Shown: in pieces, positions 8,137 through 17,420 of the stretch
How the letters are laid out: each line of letters begins with the position of its first letter
Position numbering within the stretch: the first letter of the stretch is position 1
From: Zoogloeaceae bacterium
Lineage (GTDB): Bacteria; Pseudomonadota; Gammaproteobacteria; Burkholderiales; Rhodocyclaceae
Assembly (NCBI GenBank): GCA_024235655.1
Contig: JACKLY010000007.1
Location: 62,001-126,000 of the forward strand
Length of the DNA: 64,000 nt
Direction: 5' to 3'
Position numbers and translations under genes: made by a program
The notes under the pieces: generated by a model
What the model saw: only the letters and a program-made list of their open reading frames with translations
What the model was told of the DNA's origin: nothing
Databases searched by the model: none

Positions 8137-9036
8137 ATGGCAACACTCGGATTCATCGGCCTCGGCATCATGGGCACCCCCATGGCCGGGCATCTGCTTG
8201 CCGCCGGCCACACGCTGTTCACCCATTCCCGCAGCGGCACGCCGGAGAGCCTGATCGCCGCCGGCGCCACGGCCTGTGCCCACGCCACGGAAGTTGCGCA
8301 AAAAGCCGACATTATCTTCGTGATGGTGCCCGACACCCCGCATGTGGAGGCCGTGCTGTTTGGCGACCACGGCGTCGCCGCCGGGCTGACGCCGGGCAAG
8401 ATCGTGGTCGACATGAGTTCGATCTCGCCGGTCGCCACCAAGGATTTCGCCCGGCGCATCAACGCGCTGGGCTGCGAGTATCTGGATGCCCCGGTTTCCG
8501 GCGGCGAAGTCGGCGCCAAGGCGGCCAGCCTGACGATCATGGTCGGTGGCAACGAACCCGCCTTCGACGCCGTCAGGCCGCTGTTCGCGCTGATGGGCAA
8601 GAACATCACGCGGGTCGGCGGCAATGGCGACGGCCAGATCACCAAGGTGGCCAACCAGGTGATCGTCGCGCTCACCATCGAGGCCGTGGGCGAGGCGCTG
8701 CTGCTCGCCGCCAAGGCCGGCGCCAACCCGGCCAAGGTGCGGGAGGCGCTGATGGGCGGCTTTGCTGCCTCGCGCATTCTCGAAGTGCACGGCGAACGCA
8801 TGATCAAGCGCACCTTCAACCCCGGCTTCCGCATCGAACTGCACCAGAAGGACCTGAACCTGGCGCTGGCCACCGGCCGGCAACTCGGCGTGTCGCTGCC
8901 CAACACGGCCACGGCGCAGGAACTGTTCAACGCCTGTGCCGCGCACGACGGCTCAGGCTGGGATCATTCCGCGATGGTGCGGGCGCTGGAGAAAATGGCC
9001 AATTTCGAGATCGGCCAGCCAACGCCGGCGGCGTAG
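8137..9036 (+). CDS. glxR: Tartronate semialdehyde reductase (2-hydroxy-3-oxopropionate reductase)
   Basis: This 299-residue member of the beta-hydroxyacid dehydrogenase family reduces tartronate semialdehyde to D-glycerate with NAD(P)H. The N-terminal Rossmann motif GFIGLGIMGTPMAGHL (residues 5-20), the substrate-binding DAPVSGGEVGAK (about 117-128) and the catalytic Lys in NGDGQITKVANQ (about 170) are all present. The C-terminal helical domain contains the usual HQKDLNLAL. It lies 32 bp after hyi with its own GGAGA site. The garR name is equally possible from sequence alone; glxR is preferred because of the hyi neighbour. Confidence 0.93.
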   Translation: MATLGFIGLGIMGTPMAGHLLAAGHTLFTHSRSGTPESLIAAGATACAHATEVAQKADIIFVMVPDTPHVEAVLFGDHGVAAGLTPGKIVVDMSSISPVATKDFARRINALGCEYLDAPVSGGEVGAKAASLTIMVGGNEPAFDAVRPLFALMGKNITRVGGNGDGQITKVANQVIVALTIEAVGEALLLAAKAGANPAKVREALMGGFAASRILEVHGERMIKRTFNPGFRIELHQKDLNLALATGRQLGVSLPNTATAQELFNACAAHDGSGWDHSAMVRALEKMANFEIGQPTPAA

Positions 9037-9081
9037 AATCAACCCGAACCACCTCCGCCCCCTGCCAAGGAATCGCCCCAC

Positions 9082-10344
9082 ATGACACCTGCGCCCCGCC
9101 AACTGCTCGCCGACCTCTTTACTGCGGCGGTGAACGCCGCCCAGCCCGAGCACTGCATCCCCCGTTTCCTGCCTCCGCCGCCGAAGGGGCGCACCCTGGT
9201 CATCGGTGCCGGCAAGGCCTCGGCCGCCATGGGGCAGGCACTGGAGCGCCACTGGCCGGGCGCGCTGAGCGGCCTGATCATCACCCGCTACGGCTACGCC
9301 GTGCCCTGCGAACGCATCGAGATCATCGAGGCCGCCCACCCGGTGCCCGACGAAGCCGGCCGCGCCGCCGCCGAACGCATGCTGAATCTGGTGCAGGGGC
9401 TGACAGCCGACGACCTGGTGATCTGCCTGATCTCAGGCGGCGGCTCGGCACTGATGCCGCTGCCGGGTGCCGGTGTCACGCTGGCTGACAAGCAGGCGAT
9501 CAATCGCGGCCTGCTGGCTTCCGGCGCCACCATTTCCGAAATGAACTGCGTGCGCCGACACCTCTCCGCCATCAAGGGCGGCCGACTCGCTGCCGCCTGC
9601 CACCCGGCCCGCGTCGTCAACCTGCTGATCTCCGACGTGCCCGGCGACAACCCGATGGATATCGCCTCCGGCCCGACGGTGGTCGACCCGACCACCTGCG
9701 CCGACGCCCTCGACATCATCCGCCGCTACGGCATCACCCTGCCCGCCGGCGCGCAGCAGCTGCTGGACAGCGGCCGCGGCGAAACACTGAAACCGGGCGC
9801 CCCCGAACTCGCCAAGGTGAGCACCCACCTCATCGCCACGCCACAGATGGCGCTGGAGGCGGCCGCCGCCGTAGCGCGGCAGGCCGGCATCACGCCAATC
9901 ATTCTGGGCGACAGCATCGAAGGCGAAGCACGCGATGTGGGCAAGGTCATGGCCGGCATCGCGCTGCAGGTGCGCCAGCACGGCCAGCCTTTTCCCCCGC
10001 CCTGCGTCCTGCTCTCCGGCGGCGAGACCACGGTCACCGTGCGCGGCCAGGGGCGCGGCGGCCGCAACGTCGAATTCCTGCTGGCGCTGGCGCTCGGCCT
10101 GAACGGTGCCCCCGGCATTCACGCCGTGGCCGGCGACACCGACGGCGTGGATGGGCTGGAAGAAATCGCCGGCGCCACGATCAGCCCGGACACGCTGAGC
10201 CGCGCCTGGGCCAAAGGCATCCGCCCGCGCGACGCCCTCGACAACAACGACGGCCACGGCTTCTTCGAAGCCCTCGGCGACTCACTGGTCACCGGGCCGA
10301 CGCTGACAAACGTGAATGACTTCAGGGCAATCTTGGTGATGTGA
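9082..10344 (+). CDS. ttuD: Glycerate 2-kinase (MOFRL family; TtuD/GckA)
   Basis: This 420-residue protein has the two-domain MOFRL architecture. An N-terminal domain carries VIGAGKASAAMGQALE and the glycine-rich LISGGGSALMPLPG (about residues 117-130). A C-terminal MOFRL domain carries LLSGGETTVTVRG and GRGGRNVEFLLALAL (about 313-345), then a DTDGVDG motif. Family members phosphorylate glycerate to 2-phosphoglycerate; older annotations call them hydroxypyruvate reductase. It follows glxR by 45 bp and completes the route from tartronate semialdehyde into glycolysis. Glyoxylate carboligase (gcl), the usual entry enzyme, is not in the window. Confidence 0.9.
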   Translation: MTPAPRQLLADLFTAAVNAAQPEHCIPRFLPPPPKGRTLVIGAGKASAAMGQALERHWPGALSGLIITRYGYAVPCERIEIIEAAHPVPDEAGRAAAERMLNLVQGLTADDLVICLISGGGSALMPLPGAGVTLADKQAINRGLLASGATISEMNCVRRHLSAIKGGRLAAACHPARVVNLLISDVPGDNPMDIASGPTVVDPTTCADALDIIRRYGITLPAGAQQLLDSGRGETLKPGAPELAKVSTHLIATPQMALEAAAAVARQAGITPIILGDSIEGEARDVGKVMAGIALQVRQHGQPFPPPCVLLSGGETTVTVRGQGRGGRNVEFLLALALGLNGAPGIHAVAGDTDGVDGLEEIAGATISPDTLSRAWAKGIRPRDALDNNDGHGFFEALGDSLVTGPTLTNVNDFRAILVM

Positions 10345-10430
10345 GGCGCGCTTATGAACGCAGCGTGCCGCAATCACGGGGTGCATTGTGTGGAAGTGTG
10401 AGAAAGGCAGCTGACACCCAAATCTGCCCT

Positions 10431-11252
10431 TTAGGCTTTTGCTAACCGCGACCTCAGGTAGTCAAGCGCCTCTTGCTCTGCAGGTGCCACTGTCTTTTCT
10501 GTGGCTATCATCGAATCGGCCCAAGAAACAACTTTCTCAGCCAACGGCCGATTCTGTTTAACCAGTCGCCCAAATGCCTGTTTGAACGCAGTGACACTTG
10601 GCAAGTCTAGCGACTGAATCATGTCACTAATGCGCTCATCGTTAATGGCAGGATGTTTGCTCATACTGCAAATAGCATCTATCAGAATACCGCGCTCTTT
10701 TTTGGTTAATCTGCCATCCGCCTTGCTGACGTAGTAGAGCACGCGAATTGCATCCCATGCCGTTTCGATTACTTCTTCAATGGCGCGGTCCGGCGAATCC
10801 TGATACTTACTATCAAGCCACTTTTTGAGGTCACCGATAACTTCGCCAGTGCCAAGATCGACGCAAGCAAGAATCCTATCGGTACGGAATGTTCTATTTG
10901 CCTGCCGAAGATGACAGAAGGCCCACAGAATCGCCCCTCCTTCCCACGGGCCATACTTCATCAATCGAATGTCGCGTTTCGTGAGTGATCCGTTGCCGTC
11001 TCGGTACTCAATACGTAGGAGGGCTTCGATGTTCCTAGGCGACTGAACATCCCAGAATGCCCCCTCCCAGTTATCTCGATCTTGATCAGATTCAGTCGAG
11101 TCATCGCCCTCGTTATTGAATTCGGTAGATTTAACAATCTTGAGCGGTATTTCCGTACCTTCTGACGAGGCGCCTTCTTTGAATCCTCGTACGATGGGTC
11201 GCAGCAGGAGGAACAAAACAAAAGCAACCAGAATAATTGGTAACAATTCCAT
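10431..11252 (-). CDS. Membrane-anchored WYL-like plus TerB-like protein, function unknown
   Basis: The start at 11252 is chosen because GGAGGTGGG lies directly before this ATG; a GTG at 11270 is the alternative. The 273-residue product has one N-terminal transmembrane segment (about 2-20). A WYL-like stretch follows (about 90-165: LLRIEYRDGNGSLTKRDIR, then the characteristic FRTDRILA). A helical C-terminal part (about 175-270) resembles TerB-like domains, with VLYYVSKADGRLTKKERGIL carrying the acidic D/E pattern of that family. Base composition and codon use are clearly more AT-rich than the flanking genes, which suggests later acquisition. The domain calls rest on motif reading and are not certain; no partner gene is adjacent. 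Confidence 0.6.
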   Translation of the reverse strand: MELLPIILVAFVLFLLLRPIVRGFKEGASSEGTEIPLKIVKSTEFNNEGDDSTESDQDRDNWEGAFWDVQSPRNIEALLRIEYRDGNGSLTKRDIRLMKYGPWEGGAILWAFCHLRQANRTFRTDRILACVDLGTGEVIGDLKKWLDSKYQDSPDRAIEEVIETAWDAIRVLYYVSKADGRLTKKERGILIDAICSMSKHPAINDERISDMIQSLDLPSVTAFKQAFGRLVKQNRPLAEKVVSWADSMIATEKTVAPAEQEALDYLRSRLAKA

Positions 11253-11353
11253 ACCCACCTCCGAGTTCACCTTTGCATGCTAGCGAACAACACAATGGAC
11301 AACAGCCGCCGCAAATGATATCTGCATGAACAACGCGCCGTCCAGCATTCCCC

Positions 11354-11384
11354 AAAATGGCTGCGCTGGAAACCAGCGTAGCCA
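11354..11384 (-). terminator. Intrinsic terminator of the LysR gene
   Basis: On the minus strand, TGGCTACGCTGG and CCAGCGCAGCCA form a 12-bp stem (one G-U pair) with a 3-nt loop, followed by TTTT. It begins three bases past the LysR stop codon. It also insulates the downstream WYL/TerB-like gene from LysR transcription. Confidence 0.8.
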
Positions 11385-11386
11385 CA

Positions 11387-12316
11387 TCAAAGCAACTGCC
11401 CACCCTTCCACGCCCCGCTCCGGCACAACTCACCGATCACCTCGGCCGTCAGTTTCGAAACTGCGGCGGCGGCCTGCGACAAGGGGATGTATTTCGAGGC
11501 GCACAGCGCCACGACGCGGCCGAGCGGCGGTGATTCGACCGGCACGGCGCTGAGGGTGCCGGCGCTGAGCTCGTTCTGCAGCGGCATCGGCGGCAGCAGG
11601 GTGTGGCCCATGCCGGCGAGCAGGCTGGTGCGCAGGATGCTGATCGAACTGATGTCGGCAACGACATTGGGCGCCGCCAGCCCGGCCTGACGCGCGGCGG
11701 CCTCGATGATGGGGCGCACGCCATGCGGGTTGGCAGGCAGGATCAGCGGCAGTGCCAGCGCCTTTTGCAGGCGGATCGCCTTCTTCGGGCGTGTGGGGTC
11801 GGTGGTGGCGGAAATCAGCATCAGGCGCTCTTCCAGCAGCGGCTGGTAGAGGAATTCATCGAGGCTGCCATCGTCGAAGAGCACGGCCAGGTTGATCTGC
11901 CCGGCGCGCAACTGGGGGATGAGGTTGCCGGTCAGCTCTTCGGTCAGCTCAAAATCGACCTTCGGCAGACACTGGCGAACGGCCTGCAGCAGCGGCAAGG
12001 CGAGCGCGTTGGAGACACTGTGCGGCACGCCGAAGATGACCTTGCCGGTGGGTTCGCCGGCCTCGTGATGCACGCTGCGGCGGGCGTCATCCACCTGCCG
12101 CAGGATGGCCGTGGCATGGGCGAGAAAGGTTCGGCCGGGGTCGGTCAGCTCAACGCCGCGGCGCGAACGATGGAAGAGGCGCACACCCAGTTCGTCTTCG
12201 AGCTGCGCCAGCTGGTGGCTGAGGGCGGATTGCGCCACGTAGAGTTTTTCGGCGGCCTTCGAGAAGGCGCCGTGCTCGGCAATGGCCACAAAATATTTGA
12301 GTTGGCGAAGTTCCAT
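11387..12316 (-). CDS. LysR-family transcriptional regulator (Nac/CynR-like)
   Basis: The 309-residue product has the standard layout. An N-terminal winged helix-turn-helix (about residues 1-60: MELRQLKYFVAIAEHGAFSKAAE and VAQSALSHQLAQLEDELG) is followed by a two-lobed LysR substrate domain (about 90-300). It resembles the Nac/CynR subgroup. It is not divergent from any gene, which is the usual arrangement for a local LysR target. It converges with hyi-glxR-ttuD across the WYL/TerB gene, and the RND pump genes lie upstream on the same strand. A role in glyoxylate metabolism is possible if the AT-rich gene was inserted later, but no target can be assigned. Confidence 0.9.
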   Translation of the reverse strand: MELRQLKYFVAIAEHGAFSKAAEKLYVAQSALSHQLAQLEDELGVRLFHRSRRGVELTDPGRTFLAHATAILRQVDDARRSVHHEAGEPTGKVIFGVPHSVSNALALPLLQAVRQCLPKVDFELTEELTGNLIPQLRAGQINLAVLFDDGSLDEFLYQPLLEERLMLISATTDPTRPKKAIRLQKALALPLILPANPHGVRPIIEAAARQAGLAAPNVVADISSISILRTSLLAGMGHTLLPPMPLQNELSAGTLSAVPVESPPLGRVVALCASKYIPLSQAAAAVSKLTAEVIGELCRSGAWKGGQLL

Positions 12317-12599
12317 GCGGGCGCTCGGGGGATATCAACACGGTGATCATACGCCGACAATGGCATTTCCCATCTGTTTTCGCGATGGAAACATCTTGAT
12401 TCAGTGTTTTTCAGATACAGCGGATTAAGGTCTAATCGCTTCAACAGATCCGGACGAACACCTGCAGCTACCCGCTGCAAGGCACCCCGCCCACCAGGCA
12501 AACGTTGGTCCGGAAACAGGCTTTTTACCGAAAGCTGATACGGGAGAGGGCAAGCTGGTTAATCCAGTGCCGGCAGGCCCTCCCGTGTAACGCGGTGTT

Positions 12600-15500
12600 T
12601 TATGACCTGGCGGTATCCGCCTGCGGTGCTGCCAAACGCCGCATCACCATCCAGTAGAGCAGCGGCATCACGAACAGGGTGAGCACGGTCGAGAAACCCA
12701 GCCCCCAAACGATGGACGCCGCCACCGGCCCCCACAGCAATGATTTTCCACCCAGGCCAACAGCGAGTGAGAACAGGCCGCCGATGGTGGTGACCGAAGT
12801 AATCAGAATCGGCACCACGCGGCGACGGGCGGCATAGACCACGGCATGCAGCACGCTCATGCCCTCCTCGCGCCGGTCGTTGGCCGCCGAGATGAGCACG
12901 ATGGCCGAATTGACGGCGATGCCGGTCAGCGCAATGACGCCATAGAGGGTATAGAGCGAGAGCGGTATGCGTGCCACCAGCAGGCCGAGCACGACCCCGG
13001 TAAAGGCCAGCGGCACGGTCACCAGAATCAGCATCGGCTGCAGATAGCTGCGGAACTGGGCGGCGAGGATGAGGTAGATCAGGCCGACGCCGAGCACGAA
13101 GAGCACCAGCATGGCATCGAGGCTTTCCTGGATGTCGTCCAGCTCACCGGAGAAGTCGATATCGGTATTCGGGAATTCGGCATCGCGCTTTTTCCATGCG
13201 GCAACGATCTGCTTGTTGGCATCGACGGTGTCGGTCACCGCCTTGTCCAGGTCGGCTTCCACGGTAATCGCCCGGCGCAGGTTGTAGTGCTTGATGACGC
13301 CCTTGCCGATACGCGTTTCCTCATTGACCAGCGCCCGCAACGTGGTTGTACCGCCTGAAGGCAGTGCTACCGGATCATCGAGCAGGCGGGTGACGTCGCT
13401 GCCGACACTGCCGTTGTCACGATGTTTGGCACGCAGGCGCAGCTCTACTTTCTCGCCACGATCCCGCGTCATGGCGATGATCTCGCCATCGGCATGCAGG
13501 CGCACCAGCCGCGCCACCCGGCCGGCATCCAGCCCGGCGGCACGCAGGGCGCCACGGTTCAGGGTCAGCACCAGCTCCGGGCGCCCGGCAACGTCGTCAT
13601 CGGCGACATCGCGGCTGCCCGGCACGGCACGCACGATATCGAGCAGCACATCGGCGGCCGCGCGCAATTCCTGCGGGTCGTCACCGCGCACGCGAACCTT
13701 GACCGGCTTGGCCAGCGGTGGCCCGCCGGAAATCATGGTGAAGGTGATCTTGCCCGGCGAGGGCACGGCCTCGACTTCGGCACGCATGCTCTCGACGATC
13801 TCCTCAACCTCGCGCCCGCCGGCACGGGGATTCAAGGACACTGTCAGCTGCCCGTAGGATTCACCGTACAGCGGCTCGGTATCGGAAAACTTGACCCCGG
13901 CGTAGGCCGCCACGTTGCGCGCCTCGCCCGGCTTCAGGTGCTTGCGCACCACCGCTTCAAGCCGCTGCGCATTGGCCAGCGTATCTTCAATCGGCGCACC
14001 GGCCGGCATGTCGACGTTCACATAGAACAGGCGCAGCGGGTCAAAGGCAAAGAACTGCACGCGCACCATGCCCACCCCAACGGCAGCAACGGCGCCGGCC
14101 ATCAGCACCGCTGCCACCATCAGGGAGCGTTTGGGACGACGCATCACCCACAGCAGCATCTTCGAATAGCGCAGACGCAGGTTGTGGTTGAAGCGATCTC
14201 GCCAGTTGCTCAGCCCCCCATCCTGATTTGCATGACTGTTCCCGGCCACCAGATGCATGTGTGCCGGCAGCATCCAGTACGCCTCGATCAGGCTGATCAG
14301 CAGCCCCAGCGTGACCACGAAAGGGATCACGAACATGAACTTGCCGACGATGCCGGGCAACAGCATCAGCGGCAAAAAGGCGGCGGCGGTGGTCAACACC
14401 GAAGCGGTCACCGGCGCAAAGACCTCGCGCACTGCGCTGCCGGCCGCCGTGTGCACTGGTTCCCCACGCCGCATGCGGTAGTAGATGCTTTCCACCACGA
14501 CCACGGCATCATCCACCAGCATGCCGAGCACGATGACCACACCGAGCAGCACCGACACATTGAGGGTGTAGCCGAGCGCATTGAGAATGGCGAAGGTGCC
14601 GGCCAGTGAAAAGGGAATGCCCAGACCGATCAGCACCGCCACCCGCGAGCCGAGGAACAGCCAGGCAATGCCGATGACCACCAGCAAGCCCTGCAGGGCA
14701 TTGCGTTCCATGGTGCTGATTGCTTCACGTGTTGGCACCGTCTGGTCGTCAAGCAGGCTGAGTTGCACGCCTTCATCGGCAATGCGTGGATTCTGCGCGG
14801 CGATGAAGCTGGAAAGCCGCTCTACCAGCTCCAGCGTATTGGTGTTGCTTTTCTTCGTTACCGCCAGAATGACCGCCGGCCGGCCTTCATAACTGGCCAG
14901 GCTGCCCGCCTTGGCGCGCCCGCGCGACACTTCCGCCACGCTACCCAGCGGCACCGGCTCGCGCCGGGAACTGCTGACCAGTGGAATACGGGCAATTTCA
15001 TCGGGGTCGGCCGTCTGCCCGAGCACGCGCACCAGCCAGGCTGCGCGTTCTTCGCCGCCCGAGGTTTCAACCTTGCCGGCGAAGGTGTCGCGATACCAGC
15101 CGAGCAGGTTGTCTGCCGCATCACCCGCAGTCAGGCCGCGGTTGGCCAGCGCCACCGGGTCAAACTCCACCAGCAATTCCGGATCGCGCAGGCCGGTGGC
15201 AAACACCTGATCGACACCGGCCATGCGCTCGATGTCGTTCTTCATCAAACGGGCACGACTGCGCAGCACTTCGTCGGCTGCCTGCCCGGTGACCAGCACC
15301 ATCGCCGTCGGGAAACCGTTCGAGGTGGTAACCTCGATCACCCGCGGCTCCTTCGCCTCAACCGGCAGTTCGCTCTTGGCCTTGTTCTGGATTTCACGGC
15401 GCAGGTCGGTAATGCGCTTGTCGAAGGTACGCTCACCGATATCGTAGAAACGCACCAGCATCGTCGCCACGTTCTCGCGCGACGAGGACATCACGAAACG

Positions 15501-15731
15501 GATGTCAGCCACGCCCTTGATCGCATCTTCCAGCGGTGTGGTGACGCGCTTTTCCACATCCTCGGCGGATGCGCCCGGCAGCACCGTGGTGATCATCACC
15601 CAGTTGAAGTTGATCTCGGGGTCCTGCTCGCGCGGCATCGTCAGGTAGGCAACGATACCCATCAGCAACACCACGGCAAAGGCGATGTTGGCGAGCGGAT
15701 GGTTCCGGATCAGGCGATCGTAGAAATTCAT
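12600..15731 (-). CDS. RND efflux transporter, inner-membrane subunit (HAE1-like)
   Basis: The product is 1043 residues, the expected size of an AcrB/MexB-like proton-driven pump. Two repeats are visible. Transmembrane helix 1 is near residues 12-30, a large periplasmic loop covers about 35-330, and a helix bundle with the proton-relay motif GMLVDDAVVVVESIYYR (about 398-414, paired Asp) follows. The second repeat has its first helix near 530 and its loop to about 850. The sequence is nearer the divergent RND group paired with lipoprotein adaptors than to AcrB, so the substrate is unknown. The adaptor gene is 24 bp upstream. No outer-membrane TolC-type gene is adjacent, so the channel must come from elsewhere. 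Confidence 0.93.
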   Translation of the reverse strand: MNFYDRLIRNHPLANIAFAVVLLMGIVAYLTMPREQDPEINFNWVMITTVLPGASAEDVEKRVTTPLEDAIKGVADIRFVMSSSRENVATMLVRFYDIGERTFDKRITDLRREIQNKAKSELPVEAKEPRVIEVTTSNGFPTAMVLVTGQAADEVLRSRARLMKNDIERMAGVDQVFATGLRDPELLVEFDPVALANRGLTAGDAADNLLGWYRDTFAGKVETSGGEERAAWLVRVLGQTADPDEIARIPLVSSSRREPVPLGSVAEVSRGRAKAGSLASYEGRPAVILAVTKKSNTNTLELVERLSSFIAAQNPRIADEGVQLSLLDDQTVPTREAISTMERNALQGLLVVIGIAWLFLGSRVAVLIGLGIPFSLAGTFAILNALGYTLNVSVLLGVVIVLGMLVDDAVVVVESIYYRMRRGEPVHTAAGSAVREVFAPVTASVLTTAAAFLPLMLLPGIVGKFMFVIPFVVTLGLLISLIEAYWMLPAHMHLVAGNSHANQDGGLSNWRDRFNHNLRLRYSKMLLWVMRRPKRSLMVAAVLMAGAVAAVGVGMVRVQFFAFDPLRLFYVNVDMPAGAPIEDTLANAQRLEAVVRKHLKPGEARNVAAYAGVKFSDTEPLYGESYGQLTVSLNPRAGGREVEEIVESMRAEVEAVPSPGKITFTMISGGPPLAKPVKVRVRGDDPQELRAAADVLLDIVRAVPGSRDVADDDVAGRPELVLTLNRGALRAAGLDAGRVARLVRLHADGEIIAMTRDRGEKVELRLRAKHRDNGSVGSDVTRLLDDPVALPSGGTTTLRALVNEETRIGKGVIKHYNLRRAITVEADLDKAVTDTVDANKQIVAAWKKRDAEFPNTDIDFSGELDDIQESLDAMLVLFVLGVGLIYLILAAQFRSYLQPMLILVTVPLAFTGVVLGLLVARIPLSLYTLYGVIALTGIAVNSAIVLISAANDRREEGMSVLHAVVYAARRRVVPILITSVTTIGGLFSLAVGLGGKSLLWGPVAASIVWGLGFSTVLTLFVMPLLYWMVMRRLAAPQADTARS

Positions 15732-15755
15732 GGTGCTGGCTATCGGCGGATCAGG

Positions 15756-16829
15756 TCAGGGCTTTTCTGCCAGGCGCACACGCATGCCATCCTGCAAGGC
15801 ATGCCGCCCCTGTACGGCGACCTCGGCCGCATCCGGCAATGTCACCGCTGCAGGCCGCCCTTCCTGGGCGGCAGGCAGCTCATGGAAACGTGCCACGCCT
15901 TCGGCAACCACGAACACGCCATATTTTCCGTTGCGGCGCAGGATCAGTTCCGGCGGCAGATGGGCGCGGGTATCGCGCCACGCCAGGCGGCCTTCGCTGC
16001 CGGGCGCCGGAATCGCCACCGAGGGAGCAAAGCCGAAGCGCGCCTCCACCGTGCGTGATTCGCGATGAACGGCAGATGAAACGCGCAAGGGCTGTACGGG
16101 CAGGCGATCCCTGGCCGTGACAAACTCGACCCGTGTCGCCTGTTCCAGCAGATCCGCATCACTCGCCTGCACTTGCGCCACCACCTGCAGTTCGCTGATA
16201 TCGGCCAGCGTCAGCAGGGGCGTTCCCGGGCTGGTCAGTTCGCCAACCTGCCCGGCACGGGCACGAACAATGGCCTTGAACGGTGCGCGCAGCGTGCATT
16301 TCTCCACCCCGCGCCGGGCGGTGGCGAGGCTGGCCGCCGCCGCACGACGATCCGCAACCGCGGCCGCCAGTTCGGTATCCCGCAAAGTAACCGCCTCGGC
16401 CGAAATGAAGTTTTTCTCCTGCAGTGCCGCCGCCCGCTTCGACTGCGCTTCCGCCTGTGCAAGGCGCGCATCGGCCTGCGCCAGCGCCGCATCGGCACGG
16501 GCCAGCGCCAGCTCGGCATCCCGCGCATCGAGACGGATCAACACCTGACCGGCGACCACTTCATCACCGACATCGACGGCAATCGACTGGATGCGTGCCG
16601 ACACTTCGGCGGCCAGCCGCGTTTCGTTCTTGCCCAATACTGTCGCCGGCGCTTCGCGCTCAGGGAAAAAGCGCAGCCCATCGAAACGAGCCACCCCGAC
16701 CTGCGGCGCCTGCTCGGCAACGACAGGCACCTCCTTGCCCGATTCGCCACAGGCGGCCAGCAACAGGCTGGCGCTGAGCAACAGGCCGGCACAAACACGA
16801 CTGAAATCGGGGGGGCAAAAAACTGGCAT
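15756..16829 (-). CDS. RND efflux periplasmic adaptor lipoprotein (membrane fusion protein)
   Basis: The ATG at 16829 is preferred over a GTG at 16841 because GGAAAG precedes it. The 357-residue product begins with a lipoprotein signal peptide ending LLLAAC (Cys near residue 27). It then shows the adaptor order: a barrel-sandwich half (VSARIQSIAVDVGDEVVAGQVLIRLDARD), an Ala/Gln/Arg-rich coiled-coil hairpin (about 105-165), the second sandwich half (APFKAIVRARAGQVGELTSPGTPLLTLA) and a beta-barrel domain. It would link the inner-membrane pump, encoded 24 bp downstream, to an outer-membrane channel. It follows ssb after an intrinsic terminator, so it probably has its own promoter in the short gap. 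Confidence 0.92.
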   Translation of the reverse strand: MPVFCPPDFSRVCAGLLLSASLLLAACGESGKEVPVVAEQAPQVGVARFDGLRFFPEREAPATVLGKNETRLAAEVSARIQSIAVDVGDEVVAGQVLIRLDARDAELALARADAALAQADARLAQAEAQSKRAAALQEKNFISAEAVTLRDTELAAAVADRRAAAASLATARRGVEKCTLRAPFKAIVRARAGQVGELTSPGTPLLTLADISELQVVAQVQASDADLLEQATRVEFVTARDRLPVQPLRVSSAVHRESRTVEARFGFAPSVAIPAPGSEGRLAWRDTRAHLPPELILRRNGKYGVFVVAEGVARFHELPAAQEGRPAAVTLPDAAEVAVQGRHALQDGMRVRLAEKP

Positions 16830-16858
16830 CACACTTTCCACAGGAAAACAGCATCCTC

Positions 16859-16886
16859 AAAAACAAACCGGCCCATCGGGCCGGTT
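16859..16886 (-). terminator. Intrinsic terminator of ssb
   Basis: AACCGGCCC and GGGCCGGTT form a 9-bp stem with a 3-nt loop, followed on the minus strand by TGTTTTTG. It lies 14 nt after the ssb stop and before the RND adaptor gene. Confidence 0.88.
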
Positions 16887-16899
16887 GCGAGGGCGCCGA

Positions 16900-17364
16900 T
16901 CAGAACGGAATATCGTCATCCATGTCGTCGAAACTTGGCTTCTTGCCGGCGGCGGCCGGCTTGGCGCCACCGTAGGATGGTGCCGGGGAATTGTCGCCGC
17001 CGCCATAGGATGAAGGCTCGCCCTGACCCTGACGCGAACCGAGCATCTTCATTTCGTCGGCTTCGATCTCGGTCGTGTAACGCTCCTGGCCGTCCTTGTC
17101 CTGCCACTTGCGGGTTTTCAGCCGGCCTTCGATATAGACCTGCGAACCTTTTTTCAGATACTGCCCGGCCACTTCGGCAAGGCGACGGAACAGCACCACA
17201 CGGTGCCATTCGGTTGCTTCCTTCCGCTCACCGGAGGACTTGTCCTTCCAGGTATCGGTGGTCGCCAGGCGCAGGTTGGTAACCGGGTCACCGGAGGGCA
17301 TGTAACGGGTTTCGGGATCGGCACCGAGGTTGCCGACGAGGATCACTTTATTGACCGAGGCCAT
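16900..17364 (-). CDS. ssb: Single-stranded DNA-binding protein
   Basis: This 154-residue protein has an N-terminal OB fold (about residues 1-105: ASVNKVILVGNLGADPETRY, then EWHRVVLF and YIEGRLKTRKWQDKDG). A Gly/Ser/Pro/Ala-rich linker follows, and the conserved acidic tip DDMDDDIPF recruits replication and repair partners. It acts as a tetramer on single-stranded DNA during replication, recombination and repair. It is encoded 56 bp after the MFS transporter on the same strand and ends at a strong terminator. uvrA is divergent beyond the MFS gene; this uvrA/ssb proximity is widespread in proteobacteria. Confidence 0.97.
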   Translation of the reverse strand: MASVNKVILVGNLGADPETRYMPSGDPVTNLRLATTDTWKDKSSGERKEATEWHRVVLFRRLAEVAGQYLKKGSQVYIEGRLKTRKWQDKDGQERYTTEIEADEMKMLGSRQGQGEPSSYGGGDNSPAPSYGGAKPAAAGKKPSFDDMDDDIPF

Positions 17365-17420
17365 GTTTCTGTCTCCCTCCAGAAGGGGTTGATTGAGTTG
17401 TTCCGTATGTGTTCAGTTGC

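Noticed and set aside
12539..12588. Large interrupted hairpin downstream of the RND pump gene
   Set aside because: The stem has a two-base insertion and no T-run follows in the direction of transcription. The rest of the 283-bp gap (12317-12599) shows no gene or clear signal.
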